Source: Tolypeutes matacus (taxonomy: Eukaryota > Chordata > Mammalia > Cingulata > Chlamyphoridae). Taken from it: a DNA stretch of 64,000 nt. Positions 1 through 10,997 of this stretch are shown in pieces. Below the pieces are notes generated by a model, which saw only the letters and a program-made list of their open reading frames with translations, was not told where the DNA came from and did no database searches. Made by a program: the position numbers and the translations under genes. Numbering within the stretch: the first letter of the stretch is position 1; every line of letters starts with the position of its first letter. The stretch covers positions 1,163,445 through 1,227,444 of the forward strand of contig JAKSZT010053923.1 of the NCBI GenBank assembly GCA_026826555.1. The letters run 5' to 3'.

Positions 1-92
1 GAGGTAGCATGTTGTTCTTATTGGAACAGACACTCTAGATATGGATTTGGGTTCCCTGCACACAATGCTTCTGCCAAAATTACCTTCATGGA

Positions 93-523
93 TGTTTTAG
101 TTTACTAGGCTGCTGAAAGCAGATACCATGAGTTGGCTTTTAACAATGGGAATTTATTAGCTACAAGCTTAGTTTTAAGCTTTAATGTCCAAGCCATGTT
201 CAAGACAATACTTTCTTCCTGAAGACTGGCTGCCAGTGATCCTTGGCTCCTTTTCCACATTGCAATGCTCATGGCATTGTTTGAAAGTCTCTCCCTTCTT
301 TTCCAGGCTTCATTGATTGCAGCTTCTTGCTTCTGCGGGTTTCTCTCTCTTTGTCTGAATTATTTTCTCTTTTAAGGACTCTAGTAAGAAAATTAAAACC
401 CACCCTGGGACATACCTTAACTGAAGTAACATCATCAATAGTCCTACTTATAATGGGTCCACACCCACAGGAATGGATTAACTTTAATGCCTTCTGGAGT
501 ACATACAGTTACAAGCTACCACA
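93..523 (-). repeat. Solo LTR, MaLR/ERV-L-like, inside the ERV-L integrase relic
   Basis: The segment starts TG and ends CA and is flanked by a perfect 5-bp duplication, ATGGA, at 88-92 and 524-528. Read on the minus strand it has an AATAAA-type poly(A) signal near its 3' end and a terminus resembling MaLR LTRs. Removing it rejoins the ERV-L integrase sequence to match the copy near 46950-47000. The 5-bp duplication fits class III ERVs. The family name is an inference. Confidence 0.75.
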
Positions 524-1430
524 ATGGACTTACAGAATGTCTTATCCACCATCATGATATTCCACACAGCATTGCTTCTGATCAAGGAACTCACTTCACA
601 GAAAATCCACTGTGGCAATGGGTCTGTGCTCATGTAATTCACTGATCTTACTATATTCCCCATCATTTGGTATCTCCTTTCAGCAGCCTAGTAAACTAAA
701 CACCTGGATTGATAGAATGATGAAATAGCCTTTTGAAGACTCAAATATGGTGACAATTGGATGGCAACATCTTGCAAGACTGGAGGCTGTACTCCAGGAG
801 GCTGTATATGCTCTAAATCAGCATCCAGTCTATGATGGTGTTTCTCCCATAGCCAGTAGTCACAGGTTAACTAACTAAGGGGTGGAGATGGGAGTGGCAC
901 CACTCACTATTACCCCTAGTCATCCACTAGAAAAAAATTTGTTTCCTTGCCTCACAACCTTAGGCTTTGCTGGTCCAGAGGTCTTAGTTCCAAAGGGAGG
1001 GGTGCTTCCACCATGAGTTACAATGATTATATTGAACTGGAAGCTAATACTGCCACCTGGCCAATTTGGGCTTCTCGTGTCTCTGAATCAACAGGCAAAT
1101 AAGGAAATTGCTGTGTTGATTGGTTTGATTGATGCTACTACACAATGGTGGTAAGGAATAGTATGCCTGGAATACAGTAGATCTCTTAGGGCATCTCTTC
1201 ATATTGCCATGCCCTGTGATTAAAGTCAATGGGAAACTGCAACAATCCATTCCAGGCAATACTACAAATGGTCCAGACCTTTCAGGAATGGAGGTTTTGG
1301 TCACCAAGCAAAGAACCATGACTGACTGAGGGGCTTCTGAGAGTAAAGGGAATATGGAATTGGTAATGGAATAAAGTAGTTGTAAATACTAGCTGTGACC
1401 ACATGACCAGTTGCAGAAACAAGGACTGTA
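524..1430 (+). pseudogene. ERV-L pol relic: integrase C-terminal part and dUTPase
   Basis: This is the downstream part of an ERV-L pol gene, which encodes integrase (DNA insertion) followed by dUTPase (removes dUTP). Recognisable stretches match the open integrase-dUTPase frame at 46027-47076 on the other strand, including the linker near 790-860 and the dUTPase near 1060-1260. Stops and short indels occur in all frames, so no protein is expected. An insert of about 33 bases near 668-703 is absent from the young copy. The region ends just before an untranslated spacer (1431-1737) leading to the 3' LTR. Confidence 0.7.
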
Positions 1431-1737
1431 ATCGTTATGACTATTTCTTATGTATTTTGTTATGAATATATAAAGCAAATATCTTTTATCTTTCCTCTCT
1501 TATCCCCTTAGCACATATCATGTTATATTAACGTCATAATAATTAAGTTATAGGATATCAAGGAAAAGAGTGACTGTCATCAAGGACTTTCATCCTGTCT
1601 GGGGAAGATTTAGTGTGTGTTTGGTTGTACACAAAACAGTTGTATCATGTTAGGTGAAAGTATGACTGTGTTATTATCTTTATCTGGAGATTAAATATAG
1701 TTTAAGGAAATGTGTATGAGTGCTAATTGACAAAAAC
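1431..1737 (+). other. ERV-L post-pol spacer
   Basis: A-T-rich sequence between the pol relic and the 3' LTR with no coding potential. ERV-L elements lack env, so a direct pol-spacer-LTR order is expected. Confidence 0.55.
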
Positions 1738-2205
1738 TGTGATGGTTAATTTCATGTGACAACTAGGCTAGGATATAGTGTCAATTATTTGGTTGAGTAC
1801 TTGCCTGATTGTTACTGTGAGAGTATTTCATACATGAAATTTATATCTCTAAGTAGTTAATCACATCTCTGATCAACAAAGGAGGTTGCCCTTAGCAATA
1901 TGGAGAATCTCCTCATCCAATCAGTTGGAGGTCTTAAAAGCCAAACTGAGAATTTGGGAGGTCAGAAGAGGAATTCAGACTAATGACTCCAGGATCACCT
2001 TTATTGGAGTGTCCAGCTTGCAGCCTGAACTACAGAGTTTGGACTTGCCAGCCCCTACAGTAATGTGAATCAATTCCTTATAATAAGGATACATACATAC
2101 ATACACATATGTATGTGTGTATACACACATATACATACATATACATAGATGTAGCCATATATACATAGCCATAGATGGATGGATGGATGGGTGGATGGGT
2201 GGATG

Positions 2206-2261
<56 letters not shown>

Positions 2262-2303
2262 CTTCTGTCAATTCTGTTTCTCTGAAGAACCTTGCCTAAT
2301 ACA
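1738..2303 (+). repeat. 3' LTR of the old ERV-L (MLT2-like)
   Basis: It begins TGTGATGGTTAA and ends CCTAATACA, the same terminal pattern as the LTRs at 3915-4944, 62710-63173 and (complement) 29179-29627, 45161-45730 and 51602-52053. It follows ERV-L internal sequence directly, so it is the 3' LTR. Microsatellites have expanded inside it. Confidence 0.8.
2085..2257. repeat. Microsatellite cluster: TACA/TATG, GGAT, GA
   Basis: Three adjacent simple repeats lie in the LTR: alternating TACATA/TGTATG to about 2165, a GGAT tract with GGGT variants at about 2174-2210, and an uninterrupted GA tract to 2257. Confidence 0.9.
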
Positions 2304-2811
2304 GTGGACATAATGCCTAATGTTGAACTGATCGGTCTTTTGAGCAGGATGATGAAATTCACAAGCTAAGGTCAGTGCAGCAAAAAATCACAATGATCCT
2401 GCCTCTCCAGTCTTTGGTTGCATCAGTTCTGGACTGCTTATTTCTGAACTTCTTACATGATTAAAAGTAACTCCTACCTGGTTAAAGCCAAAGAGTTTTT
2501 TTGTTGTTGCTTGATTTTGAAGGTATTGTTCTGTTGACATCCAGCTGAATGCAGACACTAACTGATAAACTGTAGTTGGTCAGTTTTTGTAAATGCCCCA
2601 TGTTTCTTTGAAAATGTGTATTCTTTAATATTTAGACACAGGGTATATATCCACTAACTCAAGCTTATTAGTTGTATTTTCAGGCATATATACTTTCACA
2701 TTTTCACACTTGACCTTATTTAGTGAAAGAAGTATATTAAAATCTTCCACTATGATTGTGAGGTTAATAAGTTCTTTTTGTAATTCTGTCATTTTTGTGT
2801 TTTATATATAT
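2304..2811 (-). mobile_element. Old L1 fragment, ORF2 endonuclease region (part)
   Basis: From about 2560 the minus strand resembles the L1 ORF2 endonuclease-domain DNA seen intact around 20100-20300, for example near 2740-2790. The part before about 2560 is unassigned. The match resumes after the SINE at 3214-3300. Heavily decayed. Confidence 0.5.
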
Positions 2812-3213
2812 ATATATATTTTAAAGATTTATTTATTTCTCCCACCCCACCCCACCCCCTGGTTTTTTGTGCTTGCTGTCTGCTCTCTGTGCCATTCATT
2901 GTGCACTCTCTTTGTCTACTCATCTTCTCTTTAGGAGACACCTGGAAATGAACTCAGGACCTCCCGTGTGGGAAAGAGGTGCTCAGTCACTTGAGCCACC
3001 TCTGCTCCCTGCTTTGTTGTGTCTCTCATTGTGTTTCCTCTTTGTATCTCCTTGTTGCATCACCTTATTGCATCAACTCACTGCACCAGCCCATCGGGTC
3101 AGCTCTCTATCTTGCTCTTCTTCTCTAGGAGGCACTGACAATGAAGGCCAGGACCTCCCTTGTGGTAGGGAGGTGCCCAAATGCTTGAGCCACATCTGCT
3201 TCCCTGCATTATA
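2812..3213 (-). repeat. Dimeric tRNA-derived SINE
   Basis: On the minus strand two tRNA-like units follow each other, each with a GGCTCAAG-type A box and a B-box-like TTC motif near the word GGAGGTCCTG. The element ends in AAATAAATAAATC and a short A run. Similar units recur at 7258-8155, 21552-21983, 25115-25610 and 45527-45631. It lies inside the L1 fragment. Confidence 0.8.
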
Positions 3214-3321
3214 TATTTAGATACTTTGTAACTAGGTGCATACAAGGTTAGATATTTCCTTGTGAATTGATCCTTTTGTGTACTGACCATATTTTTCCAC
3301 TGCAAAGAATTATTATACATT

Positions 3322-3557
3322 ATTAATAAAATATCAAACATTTATATAGCACTTCATATAGACCAGGAACTTTGCTAAGTATCTTATGAATATTAACTAA
3401 TTTCACCCTTATTACAAGCTTATAAGGTATGTACTATTATCCTCATTTTACAGACAAGGAAACTAAAGCATTGTTATTTGCCTGAGTTTGCCAGCTACTA
3501 AGTGGTAGAGCCCAGATTTGAAATAAGACTGTCCATGCTTTTAACCTCCAGCCTATA
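3322..3557 (+). repeat. MIR SINE
   Basis: The order of recognisable MIR blocks is kept: the gcact/cttt core, CTCATTTTACAGACAAGGAA, then the segment around AAGTGGTAGAGCCCAGATTTG. It is much diverged, as expected for a repeat that predates the placental radiation. Confidence 0.85.
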
Positions 3558-3717
3558 TGTTGAATACACACTCTGTACCAAGCACTATTTAAGATACTGT
3601 ATCTGTAGCAGTGAATGAACTAAAGATTTGCCATTGAGGTACTTACATCCTAATGGAGGAGGGAATGATGTTAGAAAAATCAACCAGAAAATATGTGATT
3701 ATGTTATGCAAAAAAGT
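3558..3717. other. Probable MIR/L2-type relic
   Basis: The stretch has the feel of an L2/MIR-associated tail (repeat-like text near 3640-3670), but I cannot assign it firmly. Confidence 0.3.
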
Positions 3718-3914
3718 ATTGAAGCAGCATTATTCACCACTGCCAAATGATGGAAGCAACCCAAGTGTCCATCAACAGATGAATGGATAAACAAAAGGCA
3801 GTGTATACATACAATTGAATATTATTCAGCCATAGGAAGGAATGAAGTTCTGAGGCATGCTACAACATGGATGAACCTTGAAGACATCAAGTTCAGAGGA
3901 TTGTGAGAAGATGG
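3718..3914 (+). mobile_element. L1 ORF2 C-terminal fragment
   Basis: Matches the ORF2 carboxyl end seen at 34255-34440: the block encoding a CPSTDEW-like motif and the block encoding MEYY are both recognisable. A solo LTR begins directly after it. Confidence 0.75.
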
Positions 3915-4944
3915 TGTGATGGTTAGGCTAATGTGTCAGCTTGGCCAGGTAATGGTGCCCAAATGTTTAGTCAAGCAACTGTTGCCATATTTTTTCTATG
4001 TTCTTGGCTAAGCTATAAAAAATGAATTTTAAGTGCAAGCCAGTTTAGTTAGACCAGTAATTTATTAAGGAGGGGAGGGAAGAGAAATTAGAGAAAATAA
4101 CAAATTATGGGTCCCAGGTAGAAAGGAAAGGGGCTGAAAAGAGATAAAACGGGCTCATTTACACACTACAATTCCCCATTACAGATTACAAAATTCCTTA
4201 GGTTTATTGTGTGCTGATCCAGACAGGGGGGAGGTTTTGATTTCCCACTTGCTTTCCCACTTGCTTTTTAAACCATTAATTATTCCACCCCTTTGCTAAT
4301 GTAGGGTAGGGAATCCCAGTTGTTTGTTGTTTTGATTGATTACCCTACTCCTTAACCCACTGGGAGGCCCAATGATAAGGCCCCTGGAGAATATCTGGGG
4401 CTGCTTCTTTATTCCAGAGGAAATCTCATCTGAATGGGGGTTCTCACAGATTCTTCCAGAAGCCATCCTGTGGAGTATTCATGGCCATGTGGGTTTAATG
4501 GCAGCAGTTTTTCTGCCAGTTTCCAGATCTGTCTATTGATTCTTAATCTAGCCTGCCTCATAAACACTGGGCTTATTGTATTGTAAGGACATTTCATGGA
4601 CTTTAATCATCAGTGAGTTGATTGCATATATTGCTGATTACATCTACAATCAACTGAGGAGATTGCAGTCAGCAATGAGTGACATCTCATCCAATCAGTT
4701 GATGGCCTTAAAAGGAGAAGTAATTTCAGCATTCAGAGAGAGAATTCTCATCTCTACTTCAGACAGCCTGTGTCTTCTGGGGAACTCATTAAGGACTTTC
4801 ATTGGAGTCCCTGACTTGCAGCCTACCCTATCTGGAATTTGGACTTATTCATCCCCACACTCACATGAGACAATTTGATAAAATCTCATACTATTTACAG
4901 ATCTCTCCTGTCTGTTGTTTCCCTAGAGAACTCTGACTAATACA
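3915..4944 (+). repeat. Solo MLT2-like ERV-L LTR, interrupted
   Basis: Begins TGTGATGGTTAGGC and ends CTGACTAATACA, like the LTR at 62710-63173. The interior matches that LTR except for an extra segment from about 3985 to 4560. The flanks (GATGG and GAACT) are not a convincing target duplication. Confidence 0.7.
3985..4560 (-). repeat. LTR-like insertion within the solo LTR
   Basis: This extra block is absent from the other LTR copies. On the minus strand it runs from TGAGGCAGG to AAGAACA, with two AATAAA signals (near 4055 and 4200), so it could be a solo LTR of another family. Both edges and the target duplication are unresolved. Confidence 0.4.
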
Positions 4945-6830
4945 GAACTAGGTTTAAGTCCTTCCACCAGAACAACTACTAAACAGGTGGGAATTGTCTG
5001 AAGCAACTATTTTGAAACTCCAGAGGCCCATAGAACAATGCACAGCATCCAGGAAAGAGCAGGAAGGAAGACCAGTAAAGACCAGTAAATTGCTCTCTTC
5101 TATGGTGATAAATGGTGCTCATCTCCCACTCTTGTGTCAGGCTGTCATGGGGTCCAGCCTCTAGCTAGCTCACTGGTGACAGAAAGGTAAAAATTCTCTT
5201 CCCTAAGCACAGGGGTGGGCATGGCCGATCTGTGATCACTGTTTTAATTACTGACTGAGTCACTGGGGACCTGGCTCCCAAGGCATTCTTCCAAACCACC
5301 CCAGACAAAGGCAGCAGTGGAGGAGACTGAAAGATTCTGTGCTTCCTCAGGACTGCCTGAGACAGTTCCTTTTTTTTTGAATGGGACATGTTTTAATCCA
5401 ATAAGTTTGTTGTATTTTTTTACACACCTATAGAAACCTTGACAATTTTGAATCTTTACGTTTTTGTTTTGAAAATCTGATAGAAGCAATGAACCAGCAA
5501 CCCACAACATATACATAACTACAGAGTCAGAAATTTACAATAAACTGAGCTGTAGGTGGCTCAGTTTATCTAATTTCTATTTATCTGATACTGAAGTCTG
5601 GAAAGATACTCAGTACCAGAGGACAGGGCTCTATAATGCAGAGGGAGCAAGCATTAGAAAGGAAGCCAATTATATTGGTTCAGTAAAATTTTAGTTATTT
5701 ACAGGGTTAGGCAAGCAGGAGGTCCAAGGTTGTTCAGTCACAAAACCAGACCATCAGGCAAACACAGGAATCCTGGTCAAGGCAGAATGTAAGAAGGTTC
5801 CTCAAGTGTATTACTATGTGGGATTTGAGCACAGGTAGTATAGCCGCAAGACCATTCTCTCAAACACCTTGTCACACTGCCAACACTGAGATTTTTTCTT
5901 TTTCTGTGGCTCTTAGGAGAATGGAGAGAACTGTGGTAGTTCAGCTGGTGAGAGAGTGAACTGCACTGTGTTTTCCTCCTAGCTCTGCTACAAACAATCT
6001 GGATGTCTCTGGACAAGTTACTGAACTTGTCTCAAAGTCTTTAAAGCTTTCAAAAGAATCCAAGCTGCTCAATTTTCACTCGGTGAAGCGATTCCAATCA
6101 CGTCGGGTAAATCCAAGAGGATGGAATGAGGAAGCATGTCCATGGCTGCACATGTGGAGAAGAAACCTGGGACAGTTCCTTGAAGGGATGTATTTCCTGG
6201 GCAGGTTAAGAATGCACACTTTTGGGGAGCCAGGGAAGAACTCCCTAGGGCAATTTAGAGAGTGATTGCACCCCTTTCTTGGGACTCTGGCCTTGTTTTG
6301 GTTAAGAACGAATGACAGAAAAATCTTTTCTGGTGTATCCCCAGTGCAAGAATTTGCCCTCCAGGCAAAAGCAGTAAAGACAACAAAGAATGTGGTGTAA
6401 GAAACTATTGAGGCAGATGGCCTGGAGCAAATGATAACCTGCTTTAAACACCCAAAATAGGGAGATCTGTCACCTGGGAAATACACAGGATATTCAAACT
6501 CCTGTAAACAGGAGAATGACATAGCAACTAACAAGCACAAGCCCAGGACAAGACAAAGGCCCAGAAAAGACAGGGAGGACCTTTCCTGTTAGGAAAGTTT
6601 GCCTGGGCTCAAGTAAAGCTCTCTCGTATCACTAGTTAGGTATCAAATCAAGAAAGAGACATCTCATGGAATAAATCACAGAGTTAATATTTTAAAATAT
6701 TAAAATGTATATGGTGCACGAAAGAATATAGGAAAACAGGAATTGATGGCATTTCCAAAGGAAGAAGATAAAAATTCATTAAAAAAAAAAACAAAAACTA
6801 AAACAAGCCCACACTCAATCAGAAAGATTG
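4945..6830. other. Unassigned repeat-like sequence, possibly old L1 5' region
   Basis: No open frame here is convincing. The longest, minus strand 6076-6540, has no recognisable motif. Words near 4955-5040 and 6410-6600 resemble L1 5' UTR or pre-ORF1 sequence, and an A-rich tract lies at 6780-6800. I cannot name a family. Confidence 0.3.
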
Positions 6831-7257
6831 GGCATCAATACCCCAAAATCCTCAAGATTCAGGAATGAACAAACATAATGGAGGAATGCATCTATGGACT
6901 GAAGAAGACATTATTATTCTAACAATGGAAGAACTTGTATCATTGATATAAAGGCAGAGGCCACCAGAGGTTCTAGGGGAGGGAGAAGGAAGAATCGGTG
7001 TAACATGAGGTATTTGGGGGACATTGGAATTGTCCTATATAACATTGCAACAATGGATACAGGCCATTATACATTTTATCAAAACCTATAAAATTGTGCA
7101 GTGCAAAGTGTAAACTATAATGTAAACTATAGACTATGGTTAGTAGCAATGCTTCAATATGTGTTCATCATTTGTAACAAATGTACCACACTAATGAAAG
7201 ATATTAATGGGGGGAAAGTGGGGGGAGGAACAGGGGATGGGGTATATGGGAATCCTC
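6831..7257 (+). mobile_element. L1 3' UTR, first part
   Basis: The same ordered text appears at 53090-53520 and 63590-64000. It includes a repeated GTAAACTATAATGTAAACTAT block and a run of G before the tail. A SINE interrupts it, and it resumes at 8156-8215 with TAATCTAAAG and an A-rich end. Confidence 0.7.
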
Positions 7258-8155
7258 TCTATATATTTTTAAGATTTTTTTTTTACTCCCCACTCCCCTG
7301 TTGTTTGCACTCACTGTCTGCTCTCTGTGTCCATTCACTGCACATTCTTCTGTATCTGCTTATCTTCTCTTCTTGTCTTCTCTTTAGGAAGCACTGGGAA
7401 CCAACCCCAGGGCCTTCCGATGTGGGAGAGAGGCACTCAATCACCAGAGCCGAGCCACCTCAGCTCCCTGGTTTGTTGTCTCTCACTTTCTCTCCTCAGT
7501 GTCTCTTTTTGTTGCATTGTTGCGGCAGATGGAATGAAAAACCCAAGCAGCACTCTGGGTGGGGGGAGGGGGCTGATGAAAAAAGTTTTATTACCCACGG
7601 GCCCAGAGGACAGTCAAGTCTCCAAAAACATCTGAGCCCCGTGTTTTGATTTTCATAAGTTTATATAGGAACTCTAAGCAGAACTCTAAGCAGGCAAATT
7701 CCTAAGCAAGCAGGCAGGCAGGGTTACAAAAGCAAAAAGAGGTTAGCTTATTTTCCTAAAGCACAGGCCTAATAGGAAGAAAAAGAGTCATTATCTGTTT
7801 AGAGTTGTAAATTCCAGTTGAAAAGCGCAGGCAGGGAGTGCTTATCTTCCTAACATTGTGGATTCCATGGAGAGAAGGGAGGAGGGGAGAAAAGGGAGGG
7901 GAGTTTATTTTCCTAAAGCTGTGGGTTTCTGCTGAGGGGGGTTAGGGTCCCAGCACTTCCCTTATCAGCATCATCTTGTTGCGCCAGCTCTCCACACCGC
8001 CTGGGCCAACCAGCTCTCCATGCTGCAGGGCCAGCCAGCACTCTGCGCTGTGTGGGCCAGCTTGCTTTTCACCAGGAGGCCCCGGGAATTGAACTGAGAC
8101 CCTCCATATGGTAGATGGGAGCCCAATTGCTCGAGCCACATCTGCTTCCAAGGAA
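7258..8155 (-). repeat. Dimeric SINE with internal VNTR, split by a solo LTR
   Basis: Two tRNA-like halves lie at 7265-7517 and 7968-8155. The second carries a GAATTGAACTGAGACCCTCC box (plus-strand view) and a short GC-rich repeat near 7985-8060 between the halves. Both ends adjoin copies of a GGAAT..CTATATTTTT-like flank, which suggests a target duplication. A 450-bp LTR (7518-7967) lies in the middle. Confidence 0.75.
7518..7967 (-). repeat. Solo LTR with 4-bp target duplication (class I ERV type)
   Basis: The 450-bp segment starts TG and ends CA and is flanked by GCAT at 7514-7517 and 7968-7971. Removing it restores SINE sequence matching the copy near 3050. The minus strand has a TATATAAA promoter-like box near 7660 and an AATAAA signal near 7588, giving U3-R-U5 order. 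A 4-bp duplication is usual for gammaretrovirus-like ERVs. Confidence 0.8.
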
Positions 8156-8215
8156 TTCCCTATATTTTTGATGTAACATTTATGTAATCTAAAGCTACTT
8201 TAAAAATAAAATTTT
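8156..8215 (+). mobile_element. L1 3' UTR end and A-rich tail
   Basis: Continues the L1 3' UTR of 6831-7257 after the SINE. The order TAATCTAAAGCT then AAAATAAAATTTTT is the terminal pattern seen in other copies. Confidence 0.6.
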
Positions 8216-8768
8216 TAGAATGAAGAAGACAAGAATGTGGACAAACAAAACAAAGACTTTAAAAATATTCTTTAAAAAGCTCAAGAAGATGAAAGAAAGA
8301 AAATATAGAGAAAGAATTAAGGGATACCAGGAAAACAGTGAATGAGCAATATGATAATCTTAGTAAAGAGATAAACATTTTAAAGTAGCCAAATAGAACA
8401 ACTGGAATTGAAAACCACAATAACTGAAGTGAAAATTTGCCAGGAGCGTTTCAACAGCAGATTGAAGCTGAAGGAGAAAAAGAATCAGTGGACTCAAAGA
8501 GAAGACAATTGAAATGTGTCAGACTGAGGAGCAGAAAGAGAAAAGAATTATAAAAATTGAAAATAGCCTAAAACACCTATGGGACACTATCAAGAATACC
8601 AATATATGCATGATGGGAGTCTCAGAAGGAGAAGAAAGAGAGAAAAGGACAGAAAGAATATTCAAAGAAATGATAGAAAACTCCCCAAGTTTAGTAAAAT
8701 ATGTGAATATGCTGAGAGAACTCCAAACAGGATGCACATGAAGAAAAATACACCACATTATATACTGA
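8216..8768 (+). pseudogene. Old L1 'no. 1', ORF1 first part
   Basis: This is a degraded L1 ORF1, the RNA-binding chaperone gene. The frame at 8514-8741 has the typical order: coiled-coil-like Glu/Lys-rich sequence, then an N-x-C-x-M-G-V-x-E-G-E-E pattern of the RRM. The matching downstream ORF1 sequence resumes at 15575, past the inserted retrovirus. A 5-bp duplication (ACTGA at 8764-8768 and ATTGA at 15575-15579, one mismatch) marks the insertion. No functional product is expected. Confidence 0.75.
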
Positions 8769-9183
8769 TGTTCCAACCCAGCTCCTGGAGAGCATGGGTT
8801 GGGGCAGCCACAAGATCAAAGAATGCACTTGGCACAGAATCAAACATAAGCTTTATTGGGACTTAGGGACAGGAGAGGGTCTCCGGTGATGGCAGGCCAG
8901 AAAATGAAAATGGCATTCTGCAAAGAGGCAGGAAAATAAGGGGCAATATAAAGTGTCTCAGAACAAAGACATTTCATAAGAGTTTCTGTTAGGGTCACAT
9001 GAAGCACATGAGTAGATTCTGGTAATGTTATTGTAGGAAGGAAGTATACAGCCTGGAGAAAATTACGGTCTGTGATATCATCTGTACATTCTTTTCCTCT
9101 GAGAAGGTTTGTTACTTTTTAACCTATGTCTGGGTCATGCAGGTAGCTATGTGCTGCAGGCTTTGTTTCTCTGGGCTCCCACA
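8769..9183 (-). repeat. 3' LTR of the outer retrovirus
   Basis: It aligns along its length with 15175-15574, including AAGCTTTATTGG (AATAAAGCTT poly(A) signal on the minus strand) and a TTTATATTG-like TATA region near 8950. The TG start and CA end are visible in both copies. Confidence 0.75.
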
Positions 9184-9580
9184 ATCCACCCCCACATAGC
9201 AGCCTAAGTTGACCATAGGACACACATTGCATCCACATTTCACAGCAACAGTATAACAGCAGGATAAGGAGTCCTCCACCAAAAGGTAGTAGACCTACAA
9301 AGACATGTCATGAGGGCCAAGAAAGGGAGTTAAACCAGTTAGAAAGGGGGTCAATAGCTAATTTATCAATGTGCTGTATTTCTCTTGCATATGAACATTG
9401 AGTCTTATTATAAGATGGAAAAGGTCTTGTTCCAAACTTGTTGATGGTATGTACTCTGCTATGCCAGCAAGGTGCTCTATACTGCCCAATTTTCAGGAAT
9501 GACAGCTCAAAGAAGGCCAGTAGCATCCGAGGATGGTAGGTCTTTGCAAACCCAACACTGGGTCCAACTGTGGGCATGGG
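9184..9580 (-). pseudogene. Possible env transmembrane-subunit relic
   Basis: A 3'-terminal retroviral gene is expected in this position. The minus-strand frame 9308-9577 ends with a tryptophan-rich juxtamembrane-like motif (SNWFNSLSWPS) and a stop. In another frame just downstream (about 9290-9190) a Gly/Leu-rich hydrophobic stretch leads into three adjacent cysteines, as in the membrane anchor of many retroviral envelopes. This looks like the end of an env transmembrane subunit, broken by a stop and frameshift. I cannot identify the surface subunit upstream. A chance hydrophobic frame is the alternative. Confidence 0.4.
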
Positions 9581-10434
9581 TTACTGCAGAAGCCCACTGC
9601 AGGAAGATATTGCATAAGGTGCTATGGGCAAAAAGAAAGATGTTTATGGGGAACAATAAGGGGTAAATCTTGCTGGTCTAAAAATATACAAGTAACATTT
9701 CTATTAGTAGATAACAAAGTACCAGGTAGGAGGAGGCTTCTAAATTCTCTGAGTTTTCTATGATGACATTAAAAACTAGTTTAGAGGGAGCAGATGGAGG
9801 TCCTGGGTTCAAGCCTCAGTACCTCCTTTAAAAAAGACTAGTTTAGGCATATGGAGAGCCCACATAGATACACATAGGGCCCCAGATATTTGCTGTTCTG
9901 ATTGATTGTCTTTCTACCATTACTTGTCAGCTTTCAGGGAACAAATGGGGAGGACTTTTTGTTTGGAGTTTTCTGGGATATCTTTTGAGCTTGGAACTTT
10001 CAAACTGGACCTTGTGACCAGAGTCGTTGGCAGGCTTTATTCTGACCAGCCATATTCCCTATAGATTCCTATACTAATCTTCCTTACTGTCCTTCAGAGA
10101 GTTTATGCCCTTATTCTTAAGGGGGAGCTGAAGGGCAATGGTGATTCTTCTGTAGCTGCTTCCTGCTAGTTAGGGACAGTAGTCCCTGCCTGACAGGGTG
10201 TGAAAATCTCTGGATATTTTAATGAAGTTGAGGGAAGGCAGGTCCAGCACCATGGCTGGAACTGGATGGAATCCCCACATGACTAATACCTTGTTCTGGA
10301 AGGCATTGATTCTGGAAGAAATAAACTTGGAAAATGAATTAAGTTTACAAAGACTTTAAACATGTTTAATATCTCTCTGCATATGATTTATAATATAAGA
10401 GATATCATATTCATCAGCTATATATGTACAGCAC
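9581..10434 (-). other. Outer retrovirus interior, no recognisable gene
   Basis: Internal sequence between the env-like tail and the nested MaLR-like element. Apart from the small SINE, I see no protein motif in any frame. Confidence 0.5.
9785..9836 (+). repeat. Minimal tRNA-derived SINE with target duplication
   Basis: A 52-bp insert is flanked by ACTAGTTTAG at 9775-9784 and 9837-9846. It begins GGGAGCAGATGG like the SINE heads elsewhere, keeps a GGGTTCAAGCC B box and ends in an A-rich tail. The central part of the tRNA-like unit is missing. Confidence 0.7.
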
Positions 10435-10997
10435 TGTATTAGTCAACCAAAGGTGTGCTAATGTGAAATACCAGAAATGGGTTGGTCTTTATAAAAGGCA
10501 TTTATTTGGGGTAGAAAACAACAGTTACCAGGCCATGAAGCATAAGTTTCTTTTCTCACCAAAGTCCATTGCCACGTGTTGGAGCAAGACAGGTGCCGAT
10601 GTTTGCCAGGGATCAGGCTTCTTGGGTTCCTCTCTTCCCAGGGCTGCATTTCTCTCCAGGCTTAGCTCTTGTTTCCTCCACAAGGTCAGCTGTAGACTAT
10701 CAGGTGAATGGCTCACTTCTCTTCTCCTGGAGCCTTCTCTCTGACATCAAAATTCCAACATCAAAACTCCAACATCAAAACTCCAACTTCAGAACTGCTG
10801 CAATTCTGTTCTTTGTGATGCCTTTTATATTTTCTTCCCCCCACCCACCAAGGGGTGGGGCTCAATGCCCTACTGACGTGGCCCAGTCAACACCCTAATC
10901 ATAACTTAATCATGCCCAGATTAACAGATCAATTTACAAGCATGATCCAATTATATTTTTGGAATTCATAATTACATCAAATTACCCAATGGCTACA
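10435..10997 (-). repeat. 3' LTR of the MaLR-like element
   Basis: Matches 12623-13171 nearly throughout, with one extra copy of an ACATCAAAACTCCA unit near 10755-10785. On the minus strand it has a TATAAAAGGC promoter-like box near 10825 and an AATAAATGCC signal near 10500. Confidence 0.85.

Larger units (their letters stand above)
1..2303 (+). mobile_element. Old ERV-L provirus, 3' half (integrase, dUTPase, 3' LTR)
   Basis: Nucleotide stretches match, in the same order, the young ERV-L copy at 45161-52053: integrase core (about 25-92 and 524-760), the integrase-dUTPase linker, dUTPase (about 1060-1260), a pol-LTR spacer and then an LTR. The 5' part lies outside the window. Many stops and indels make it non-coding. 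A solo LTR (93-523) interrupts the integrase. An extra piece of about 33 bases near 668-703 copies the end of that LTR in the opposite orientation. Confidence 0.8.

Noticed and set aside
95..705. Terminal inverted repeats of a DNA transposon
   Set aside because: One arm is the end of a solo LTR with its own 5-bp duplication; the other is a short fragment without matching flanks.
1975..2362. Serine/leucine-rich frames over the GA tract
   Set aside because: Translation of a microsatellite inside an LTR; no support as genes.
6076..6540. 154-codon minus-strand frame
   Set aside because: No recognisable motif or domain, surrounded by repeat sequence; probably chance.
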